Under the pieces are notes generated by a model. The model was given only the letters and a program-made list of their open reading frames with translations. It made no database searches and was not told the DNA's origin. From the NCBI GenBank assembly GCA_902796455.1, contig CADBPH010000287.1, forward strand, positions 1-7,906: a DNA stretch of 7,906 nucleotides. Direction: 5' to 3'. The DNA comes from an uncultured Bacteroidia bacterium. GTDB lineage: Bacteria > Bacteroidota > Bacteroidia > Bacteroidales > UBA932. Positions 1-5,649 of this stretch are shown piece after piece. The translations under genes and the position numbers were made by a program. Position 1 is the first letter of the stretch. Every line of letters begins with the position of its first letter.

Positions 1-29
1 CGTGGGATCGTGACCCACTCCCGCTACCA
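1..29 (+). tRNA. Possible 3' end of a tRNA cut by the window edge (tentative)
   Basis: The first 29 bases can be read as the T-arm, acceptor strand and CCA end of a tRNA. A 5-bp stem (GTGGG at 2-6 with CCCAC at 14-18) encloses a 7-nt loop (7-13). It is followed by seven bases that could be the 3' acceptor strand (TCCCGCT, 19-25), a discriminator A at 26 and CCA at 27-29. The G53-C61 closing pair and the loop T55 C56 fit. The loop ATCGTGA lacks the usual T54 and A58, which argues against the reading. A terminator 31 nt downstream on the same strand fits the end of a transcription unit. The alternative is a reading frame ending at the TGA at 11-13. The 5' part lies outside the window, so the isotype cannot be assigned. 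Confidence 0.33.
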
Positions 30-59
30 GACAACATTCAACAACACTCCATATACTTC

Positions 60-87
60 CCGGCGCAGTACCCTGCGGCGGTTTTTT
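60..87 (+). terminator. Rho-independent terminator for a transcript entering from the left
   Basis: CCGGCGCAG (60-68) and CTGCGGCGG (73-81) form a 9-bp stem with one G/G mismatch around the tetraloop TACC. Six T residues (82-87) follow directly. The T-run lies only on the plus-strand 3' side, so the terminator serves plus-strand transcription from beyond the left edge and not gene 1, which arrives from the right on the other strand. Confidence 0.8.
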
Positions 88-100
88 CGTTTATATATCA

Positions 101-118
101 AGGGGGTTGCGAGCCCCT
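101..118. other. Small GC hairpin without T-run
   Basis: AGGGG (101-105) pairs with CCCCT (114-118) across an 8-nt loop. Neither side carries a T-run, so it is not a convincing intrinsic terminator. It lies between the plus-strand terminator and the palindromic repeat cluster. It may be only local structure. Confidence 0.35.
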
Positions 119-124
119 GTTGTT

Positions 125-239
125 GCCATGAAATGAAAAAACAAGGCGATTCTTTCATTTCGTGGCCAGATTTCCCGGGGATTTGCGCAAAACAAGGCCA
201 TAAAATGGAAATCCCGGCCTGTTTTTTCATTTCATGGCC
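125..239. repeat. Cluster of four alternating palindromic motifs (REP/BIME-like)
   Basis: Four related copies of a motif close to GGCCATGAAATGAAAA occur here in alternating orientation: plus at 125-143, minus at 150-167, plus at 196-212 and minus at 220-239. The outermost copies are a perfect 19-bp inverted repeat (125-143 with 220-238). Copies one and two can fold into a 14-bp stem with one G-U pair. Copies three and four can fold into a longer stem with one mismatch and one G-U pair. A 10-nt direct repeat AAAACAAGGC (138-147 and 189-198) and GGGATTT/AAATCCC (178-184 with 209-215) add further structure. The layout resembles dispersed intergenic palindromes of the REP/BIME type. It ends 15 bp beyond the stop of gene 1 and could protect or end that mRNA. 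No coding function is supported. Confidence 0.7.
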
Positions 240-254
240 TCCCCCAGCCTGCCC

Positions 255-1151
255 TTACAGAATCCGGAAATCTGCTACCAGAAAAAAGTGGTCGCTGGGG
301 AAGATGTTTCCCTCATGGTCTTTGACAATCCGCGCATCCAGGGTCTTGACGGGGCCTTTGTAAAAGATGAAATCGATCCGGCGGCCGGGACCTTTTGCGT
401 CCCCGAGGAAACCATGGGCTGTCCTTCCGGCCTCGCCCGGACCGTGAATGTCTTCATACATCTCCTTCCAGTTGCCGCTGGAGCGGATATACCGGATCGG
501 CGCACTGCCCACTCCGGCATTGAAATCGCCGCACAGCACTTGCGGCATCCCGTCGGAATACTGGTCGCATTCTTCGACGATCATCCGGATCTGCTCCCGC
601 CGCGCGGGATCGCTCTTGTGGTCCAGGTGCGTGTTGACCAGACGGAACTCCTTCCCCGTCTTCTTGTCCCTGATCCTGACCCAGTTGCAGTGCCTGGCCC
701 GTGTAGTCCCCCAGGACATGGACCCGGCGATGGTCGGGGTCTCCGAAAGCCAGTAGGAACCGGAAGAGACCCACTCAAAACGGCTTTTCTTGAAGAAGAT
801 CACGTTCTTCCCGATAAAATGATAGCCTTCGGTCCACGGGTCCATCTCGGGGCCCACGAATCCGAAAGAATAATACTCCTTCCCGAACTTGTCCATAAAC
901 CAGGAATAGGAATCATAAATCACTTCCTGGAGACAGAAAAAATCCGGATGCAAATTCTTGATCGTTTTCACGCACAGGTCGCGGCGGTTCTCCCACACCC
1001 GCTCGGGATAAGGGGCATCCGCCTCCAGTCCGGTAATCCGGATGTTGCAAGTCATGACCCGGTATTCACCGGAAGGTCTTTTCGCCCCCCAGCCCATGAC
1101 CGGCCAGAAAGAAAGGAGCGCAAGTGCCAGGATCCATTTTTTCATATTCAT
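255..1151 (-). CDS. Secreted endonuclease/exonuclease/phosphatase (EEP) family protein
   Basis: A 298-residue protein with the DNase I-like EEP fold, a metal-dependent phosphodiesterase or phosphatase superfamily whose substrates range from nucleic acids to phospholipids and sugar phosphates. The motifs appear in the standard order: VMTCNIR with N36, FFCLQEV with metal-binding E76, VNTHLDH with H175 and D177, GDFNA with D209 and N211, RIDFIF with D260, and SDHFFLVADF with D287-H288. All expected catalytic positions are present, so the enzyme should be active. Residues 1-23 form a Sec signal peptide with a basic start, a hydrophobic core and a likely cleavage near GWGA. No lipobox is seen, so it is probably periplasmic or secreted. 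ATG codons at 1151 and 1145 are both usable. A TATCTTTG box lies 22 nt upstream. The length matches many Bacteroidota secreted EEP proteins. The substrate cannot be read from the sequence. Confidence 0.9.
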   Translation of the reverse strand: MNMKKWILALALLSFWPVMGWGAKRPSGEYRVMTCNIRITGLEADAPYPERVWENRRDLCVKTIKNLHPDFFCLQEVIYDSYSWFMDKFGKEYYSFGFVGPEMDPWTEGYHFIGKNVIFFKKSRFEWVSSGSYWLSETPTIAGSMSWGTTRARHCNWVRIRDKKTGKEFRLVNTHLDHKSDPARREQIRMIVEECDQYSDGMPQVLCGDFNAGVGSAPIRYIRSSGNWKEMYEDIHGPGEAGRTAHGFLGDAKGPGRRIDFIFYKGPVKTLDARIVKDHEGNIFPSDHFFLVADFRIL

Positions 1152-1173
1152 CGCTTTATTTCATCCCTCCATG

Positions 1174-1181
1174 CAAAGATA
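1174..1181 (-). promoter_or_regulatory. -7 box of the gene 1 promoter
   Basis: On the minus strand this reads TATCTTTG, an exact match to the Bacteroidota -7 consensus TAnnTTTG. It lies 22 nt before the upstream ATG of the EEP gene, leaving a short leader. No convincing -33 TTTG box is visible at the usual spacing. Confidence 0.6.
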
Positions 1182-1196
1182 AGTTTTCAATTTGAT

Positions 1197-1204
1197 TATA
1201 TTTG
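1197..1204 (+). promoter_or_regulatory. -7 box of the thioredoxin/MFS operon promoter
   Basis: TATATTTG matches TAnnTTTG exactly and lies 32 nt before the ATG at 1237, so the leader would be roughly 25 nt. Only 15 bp separate it from the oppositely directed box at 1174-1181. No clear -33 TTTG is seen. A second weaker match, TATCTTTA at 1219-1226, is too close to the ATG to be the main promoter. Confidence 0.6.
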
Positions 1205-1236
1205 CAGCAACGAACTTGTATCTTTATAAAATAGTT

Positions 1237-2403
1237 ATGAAAAACTCCCTGCTCCTCGTATGCACGGCCCTGTTGCTCTGCGCCTGCCAACAGGGTTATG
1301 TCCTCACCGGAGAGGCCGGTTCCCTGAACGGTACGGCGAAGCTTTCCTACCAACTCCCCGACGGGAACGACTTTGCCCAAGAAGCGCCCCTGCGTAACGG
1401 GAAATTCACGTTCAAGGGCGAAACTCCGGACGTGCTGCTCGCTTCCGTAGTCCTGACTCCCGAAGGCGAAGATCCCATCCGCACTTCCACATACATCGAG
1501 AATTGCCGTATCAAAATGCAGATTGACCCGGAGAAAGTGAAGGACCACGGCCGATATGGCGGGAAGATGTTTTACGATGTCCAGACCACCGGAGGGCGCA
1601 GCAACGCGCTCCTCAAAGCGATGGAAGAAGCCCGGAATTCCGTCGGACAGCTCCCTGAATTCCAGGAACTTGCAGCAGCCATGAAGGAACTCTCCAACAT
1701 GGACCAGAGCGACCGGAAAGCTTATGAGGCCAAAAACCGGGAAGTGATGAAAAAATATGCAGACATCCTGCCCGCATACCGGGAAAAAGGCCAGAAGGCT
1801 ATCTATGACTGCATTTTCCAATACCCCGATGCCGAAGTCGGCGCATTCATGTTCAACCTATACGCCCGCGATCTTTCCACAGAAGAGTACGAGGCCGAAT
1901 TCGGGAAGTTCACGGAAAAAGTCCGGAACAGCTATCTGGCTAAAAAGACCCGCGAAGAGCTGGCATCCCGCAAAGCCACGCAGCCCGGCGCCGTGGCCCC
2001 GGATTTCACCCTGAAAGACCTGGAGGGGAATCCCGTTACGCTGTCCTCCCTCCGCGGGCAGTATCTGATCCTCGATTTCTGGGCCTCCTGGTGCAAACCC
2101 TGCCGCGCCAGCATGCCTGCCGTGAAGGAACTCTACGCGAAGTATCACGACAAAGGCCTCGAAATCCTGGGCATCTCGGACGACAACAAGGTGGAGTCCT
2201 GGAAAAAGGCCGTGGAAGAAGACGAAACGCCCTGGATCCACGTCATTGACGAATTCCCTGAGAAGAACCAGCCGTCCCGCGTGGGCTCCCTGTATGGAGT
2301 CCATTATATTCCCACATACTTCCTGCTCGACAAAAACGGCGTCATCATCGGCAAGATGGAACATGAGGAACTGAAAGCGAAACTGGCTGAATTGTTAGAT
2401 TAA
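1237..2403 (+). CDS. Thioredoxin-like (TlpA/ResA-type) lipoprotein with DUF4369-like N-terminus
   Basis: A 388-residue envelope thiol-disulfide oxidoreductase. The signal peptide ends in LLLCAC with acylated Cys17, so the mature protein is a lipoprotein. Residues about 20-110 are a beta-rich region of the DUF4369 type common in front of Bacteroidota thioredoxins. Residues about 130-245 are mostly helical and charged. Residues 252-388 are an AhpC/TSA-redoxin domain with APDFTLKD (254-261), the CXXC site WCKPC (285-289) and the cis-proline in YIPTYF (P359). All redox-active residues are present. The family reduces or isomerises envelope disulfides or supports cytochrome c maturation; the partner here is unknown. 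The ATG at 1237 is preferred because it gives a clean lipoprotein signal, whereas a TTG at 1192 would lie upstream of the promoter box and add 15 unrelated residues. It is the first gene of a three-gene operon, 10 nt before the next ATG. Confidence 0.92.
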   Translation: MKNSLLLVCTALLLCACQQGYVLTGEAGSLNGTAKLSYQLPDGNDFAQEAPLRNGKFTFKGETPDVLLASVVLTPEGEDPIRTSTYIENCRIKMQIDPEKVKDHGRYGGKMFYDVQTTGGRSNALLKAMEEARNSVGQLPEFQELAAAMKELSNMDQSDRKAYEAKNREVMKKYADILPAYREKGQKAIYDCIFQYPDAEVGAFMFNLYARDLSTEEYEAEFGKFTEKVRNSYLAKKTREELASRKATQPGAVAPDFTLKDLEGNPVTLSSLRGQYLILDFWASWCKPCRASMPAVKELYAKYHDKGLEILGISDDNKVESWKKAVEEDETPWIHVIDEFPEKNQPSRVGSLYGVHYIPTYFLLDKNGVIIGKMEHEELKAKLAELLD

Positions 2404-2413
2404 CGCGTTCATT

Positions 2414-3169
2414 ATGAATTTAACGAAATTAATTAAGCCCATCCTGGCCCTCGTGGCCGTATTTCTGATTTTCAAACTCTGCACCAGCAATTTGGGGAGC
2501 GTCATCACCCTCCCCGGCGGCATGGGAGGCGGAACCGATTCCGAGAATACCGGCGGCTGGCTCAGCCCGAAAACCTCAGATGGCGACGTACTGAACACCA
2601 CCACCTCCGGAGACAAAACCGTAAAAGAAATCTCAAAGGATCTGGAACGGCAGCTGGGCATCGGCAAAGAGAAGGGAACGACGACCACGCCGTCCCAAAC
2701 CACAACGCCGTCCGGCACGGCTGCGTCATCCTCAGGAGCGCTCACCTTCAAGGGAATCCCGATTTCAGGTTCCCCGTCGGCTTTCGGCACCAAGTTGGTC
2801 AATGCCGGATTCGCCAATGCCGGAAATGGAACGTATACCGGAGATTTCGCCGGGTACAGCCGCTGCAAGATTACGCCCAGCGGCAACCCGGTCTCGGAAG
2901 TACGCGTGGACTTCCCGGTCATCACGGACTGGGACTCCCTGGAAAAGTCCTATGATGCCCTGCAGGCCTCCCTCACAAAGAAATACGGGATAGAACCGAC
3001 CGTTGCAACCGGCAGCAACAAAGCCGTGTACAACCTTTCGGACGGAACCATCACCCTGGATGCAGACGTGCGGGAACAGTCTACCTGGCATGTGATCCTC
3101 ACGTATTCCAATCCATCCGTGACTGTCCCCACGACCCCATCGGGACGCAATCCCATCGACGACCTGTAA
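2414..3169 (+). CDS. Uncharacterised membrane-anchored protein, Ser/Thr-rich linker and C-terminal domain
   Basis: A 251-residue protein I cannot assign to a named family. Residues 8-22 form one hydrophobic helix after two lysines, an uncleaved anchor or signal sequence. Cys23 follows Leu, so it is a poor lipobox. A Gly-rich stretch (34-48), a charged segment (66-88) and a Thr/Ser/Pro-rich linker (89-108) lead to a compact domain at about 110-233. That domain begins TFKGIPISG, contains GDFAGYSRCKI and a W-x-SLE-x-SYDALQASLTKKYG helix, and ends in beta strands. This pattern recurs in uncharacterised Bacteroidota proteins as I remember them, usually as a small alpha/beta domain. The tail is Pro/Thr-rich. 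The linker suggests the domain is held away from the membrane, probably in the periplasm. It lies 10 nt after the thioredoxin lipoprotein, and its TAA directly abuts the ATG of the transporter, so it is co-transcribed. Confidence 0.8.
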   Translation: MNLTKLIKPILALVAVFLIFKLCTSNLGSVITLPGGMGGGTDSENTGGWLSPKTSDGDVLNTTTSGDKTVKEISKDLERQLGIGKEKGTTTTPSQTTTPSGTAASSSGALTFKGIPISGSPSAFGTKLVNAGFANAGNGTYTGDFAGYSRCKITPSGNPVSEVRVDFPVITDWDSLEKSYDALQASLTKKYGIEPTVATGSNKAVYNLSDGTITLDADVREQSTWHVILTYSNPSVTVPTTPSGRNPIDDL

Positions 3170-4357
3170 ATGAACGCTGTTTTCAAGCCGGAAACACGTT
3201 ATCGCGCGCTATTCGCATCCCTGTTGTTGTCGGCCATCGGGTTCGGCTTATACAAGGGAGTGATTGACAACTACCTGGCAGAAGTGGCGGCGATGAGTGA
3301 AATGGACCGGGGCATCGCCGAGTTCTTCCGCGAACTCCCGGGCCTGCTGCTGGTTGTCATCCTGGCTGTATTCTACCGTTTCTCCGCGGAGAAAATGTAC
3401 AAGACCGGCATGGTCATCATGGTGGCAGGCATGACCATGCAGACTTTGATTTCCCCGTCCAAAGCCCTGGTCATCTGTGCCATTTTCATCTATTCCCTCG
3501 GTGAACACATCCAATTGGGCATGAAAAACACCCTCTCGCTGGAGTACTCGCGACCGGGCTTCGGCGGACAGGCGCTCGGCTACCAGAATGCGATTTATCA
3601 GATCGGCAACCTGGCAGGCTACCTGGCCGTCATCGCTGTTTTCCTCCTGGTCGGAGCCGCGGCCAAGCCCTTCAGGCCCATCTTCACCGTATCCGCCCTC
3701 TTCATGCTCTTTGCCATGCTGGCCTCTTTGAGGCTGTCCGGCAGCAGCACCCCGGACCGGTCGCGCCGGCGGTTCTATTTCCGCCGGAAATTCCGGAAAT
3801 ATTACATACTGGAGGTCTTCTACGGGGCCCGGAAACAGGTTTTCTTCACCTTCGGCCCCTATGTCCTGGTGCTTTTCTACGGAGCGGACGCCGGGCTGAT
3901 CAGCCTGCTGTTCGCCATCTCCGCCGTCTCCTGCTTTTTCATTGCGCCGCTGGTCGGAAAACTGATTGACCGGATTGGATACAAGCCGGTCATGATTGCA
4001 GATACCCTGATTCTCGTGGTCGTCTGCTTTTTCTACGGCTTCGCCCATCACCTGTTCCCGATGCGCACCGCCCTGATTGTCTGCTGCGTGAATTATGTGC
4101 TGGACTCCGTCATTTCACTGGCCTCCATGGCCTCCAACGTGTATGTCCAGGATATCGCCGACAACCAGGAGGAAATGAAAGCAACGATCTCCACCGGCAT
4201 TTCAGTCAATCATCTGATCACAGTCCTGATCGCCCTGCTGGGAGGGTGGATCTGGAAAGTGCTCGGCATCGAGACCCTTTTCATGCTATCCGCCTTCCTG
4301 GGCCTGTGCAACAGCGCTTTTGCTGCAACAATCAAGACCGGAAAGGTGCAGAAATAG
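3170..4357 (+). CDS. MFS-type transporter, 12 transmembrane helices
   Basis: A 395-residue integral inner-membrane protein with the Major Facilitator layout. Six helices lie at about 13-38, 52-71, 75-95, 99-124, 146-165 and 169-189. A strongly basic central loop (RRRFYFRRKFRKYY, 199-212) is followed by six more helices to about residue 387. The loop between helices 8 and 9 has LVGKLIDRIGYK (261-272), which matches MFS motif A (G-x-x-x-D-R-x-G). The first half carries no good motif A. By family it should be a proton- or ion-coupled transporter, but nothing shows the substrate. The ATG immediately follows the TAA of the upstream gene, which implies translational coupling. Its stop is only 2 bp from the stop of the convergent gene. 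The length is typical for the family. Confidence 0.88.
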   Translation: MNAVFKPETRYRALFASLLLSAIGFGLYKGVIDNYLAEVAAMSEMDRGIAEFFRELPGLLLVVILAVFYRFSAEKMYKTGMVIMVAGMTMQTLISPSKALVICAIFIYSLGEHIQLGMKNTLSLEYSRPGFGGQALGYQNAIYQIGNLAGYLAVIAVFLLVGAAAKPFRPIFTVSALFMLFAMLASLRLSGSSTPDRSRRRFYFRRKFRKYYILEVFYGARKQVFFTFGPYVLVLFYGADAGLISLLFAISAVSCFFIAPLVGKLIDRIGYKPVMIADTLILVVVCFFYGFAHHLFPMRTALIVCCVNYVLDSVISLASMASNVYVQDIADNQEEMKATISTGISVNHLITVLIALLGGWIWKVLGIETLFMLSAFLGLCNSAFAATIKTGKVQK

Positions 4358-4375
4358 ATTTATTTTGCTTTCCGG
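4338..4375. promoter_or_regulatory. Inverted repeat spanning both convergent stop codons (possible bidirectional terminator)
   Basis: CCGGAAAG (4338-4345) and CTTTCCGG (4368-4375) are perfect inverted repeats. Inside them GCA-G-AAATA (4348-4356) can pair with TATTTTGC (4361-4368), leaving the loop GATT. The TAG of the transporter and the TAA of the minus-strand lipoprotein both fall in the inner part of the hairpin. No T-run follows on either side, so it is not a standard intrinsic terminator. It is, however, the only structure available to separate two transcripts with a 2-bp gap. Confidence 0.4.
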
Positions 4376-5559
4376 GGCAGGTCGTATTCCAGGATCGTGA
4401 CATACCGATGTTGATCATCTTTTTTCTTGGTCGCATAACCCAGATACAGTTTGTCCCCGTAAATCTTGATCCCTTCCGATTCCATGAAACCATAATCCGT
4501 GATACCGGCGTCGGCAAGGTCTTTCAGGTCGGCGATGGCCATCACGCGGCGCTGATCCACGATTTTTCCGTTGAAGTCAAATACCGTGACAACGGACACC
4601 GAAGACTTGGAAGTATCCGAATCGTTGCCGCCGCCGTAGTAATGATAGATACGGCCTTCCCGGAGCTCAAATCCCTGATTCGTCAAGCTCCCAAGCTCAT
4701 AAGGCTGGCCTTGAAAAACCTTCTTGGTCAGCGTGAGTTTCGCGACAGGCTTCAATTCGCTCAGGTTGCGCACTTTAACCTTATAGGTAATCGGATCCAG
4801 GCTGTAATCCTCCGACGGGCCGCGGATAATGGGATAAGCAAGCGTCACTTCCTTTTTGGCCAGGGCAAGGGCATCATCGAGGTTGAAGACATAGTAATAA
4901 TAGACTTTCGACGCATCATACCCGTAGAAAGCAATCTGCCGGGCTTCGAGGTCCAAAGCGGGAGACAGGCACTTCAACCCCGGGATATACCACAGATCCT
5001 GAACGTCTTCCGGATAAACGTCCTTCCCAGGCTCGAACTTGACCCGGGCGACTGTCTGCCCATACGTGAACATCACATCTTTCACGTCGTTCCGCTCATA
5101 GTAGGCATTGGTCCCGTGGCAGCCGATCCACAGCCAGATATTCCCGCTCGCATCCTTCTGGTGTGCCATGTTGTCTCCGTGGCCGAAGAATGACAGCCTC
5201 ATCATGGTCTTCCCTGAATTGGAGGTAATGCCTTTCCGGGTCACACTGATCTTATGTTTGGACCCGGTCGGCGCGAGCTGGTTGGCCAGCATCGTCCCGT
5301 CCCCGGGCAGCACGAAGCTTTGCATGACGGAAGCGTTCTGCAGCCAGGTGCCGGAAGTCAGGACTTTCACATCTTTCAAGGGCTTATCCAGAACGGACAG
5401 GTCATACGGCCCCTGAGGGGTCACCTCAGGCTCTTTGTTGTCCGAAGGATCCGTCTTTTCCTCTTTCCCAGGGAAATCAGGGATTTCCGGATCTTCCTTC
5501 TCGCTACAAGCGGGAAGCAGCAAGAACAATAACGTCAAGAGAATCCAATTCCGTTTCAT
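4360..5559 (-). CDS. Surface lipoprotein, TagC/helveticin J-like beta-propeller
   Basis: A 399-residue lipoprotein. The signal peptide ends in LLLPAC with Cys18, followed by an acidic, Pro-rich linker (about 20-50) of the kind found on exported Bacteroidota lipoproteins. The rest is beta-rich. Two stretches recall the P68 receptor-binding/TagC-like propeller group, which includes helveticin J: LSFFGHGDNMAHQKDASGNIWLWIGCHG (about 122-149), like the family's GHG...(Y/L)W block, and FMESEGIKIYGDKLYLGYA (358-376), like the family's EPEG-(L/I)...GKLY block. Family members bind or act at cell-surface polymers, and no catalytic site is clear. This assignment is from memory and moderate. The ATG at 5559 is preferred over an in-frame ATG at 5580, because it sits 29 nt from an upstream element placed 28 nt from the start of the neighbouring glycosidase, and A-rich sequence precedes it. 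It lies downstream of the glycosidase on the same strand. Confidence 0.8.
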   Translation of the reverse strand: MKRNWILLTLLFLLLPACSEKEDPEIPDFPGKEEKTDPSDNKEPEVTPQGPYDLSVLDKPLKDVKVLTSGTWLQNASVMQSFVLPGDGTMLANQLAPTGSKHKISVTRKGITSNSGKTMMRLSFFGHGDNMAHQKDASGNIWLWIGCHGTNAYYERNDVKDVMFTYGQTVARVKFEPGKDVYPEDVQDLWYIPGLKCLSPALDLEARQIAFYGYDASKVYYYYVFNLDDALALAKKEVTLAYPIIRGPSEDYSLDPITYKVKVRNLSELKPVAKLTLTKKVFQGQPYELGSLTNQGFELREGRIYHYYGGGNDSDTSKSSVSVVTVFDFNGKIVDQRRVMAIADLKDLADAGITDYGFMESEGIKIYGDKLYLGYATKKKDDQHRYVTILEYDLPRKAK

Positions 5560-5585
5560 CTTCTTCTTCGTTTTAAACATGAGCC

Positions 5586-5612
5586 CTCTAATTTAGTAAA
5601 AAAATCCGGATT
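5586..5612 (-). promoter_or_regulatory. Shared 27-nt upstream element, copy 1
   Basis: On the minus strand this reads AATCCGG, A, seven T, AC, T, A, A, ATTAGA, G. It matches the element at 7587-7613 in 23 of 27 positions. The part TAAATTAG (5595-5588) resembles a degenerate TAnnTTTG -7 box, which would put transcription start near 5582 and favour the ATG at 5559. It contains the palindrome AATCCGGATT (5603-5612). It fills much of the 69-nt gap after the glycosidase gene. The function is inferred only from conservation and position. Confidence 0.5.
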
Positions 5613-5649
5613 AGTTTTAGAAGCTGTTTTGAAATGATGAGCGGGGAAC

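Noticed and set aside
125..239. CRISPR-like array
   Set aside because: Copies alternate in orientation, diverge from each other and have unequal gaps of about 6, 28 and 7 nt. A CRISPR needs same-direction repeats with regular spacers.
10..363. Plus- and minus-strand short frames across the left edge and the repeat cluster
   Set aside because: The repeated peptides (such as FISWP) come from translation of the palindromic motifs. No start context or domain supports a gene.
234..1229. Long plus-strand reading frame (331 codons) opposite the EEP gene
   Set aside because: It has no signal or recognisable motif and lies exactly opposite a gene with all EEP catalytic blocks. It is open because of codon bias in GC-rich sequence.
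1192..1236. TTG start at 1192 extending the thioredoxin lipoprotein by 15 residues
   Set aside because: It lies upstream of the -7 box at 1197-1204 and would bury the lipoprotein signal. The ATG at 1237 gives a proper signal peptide with Cys17.
3248..4051. Minus-strand frame of 267 codons opposite the transporter
   Set aside because: Its composition is that of a shadow of hydrophobic codons, rich in Asp, Glu, Gln and Gly. The plus strand encodes twelve clear membrane helices.
4246..5193. Plus-strand frame of 315 codons opposite the propeller lipoprotein
   Set aside because: It overlaps the end of the MFS gene in another frame and shows no coherent domain. The minus-strand gene has a lipoprotein signal and conserved blocks.
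5560..5580. ATG at 5580 as start of the propeller lipoprotein
   Set aside because: It is possible, but it would place the start almost at the inferred transcription start. The ATG at 5559 matches the element spacing and the coding similarity with the glycosidase gene.
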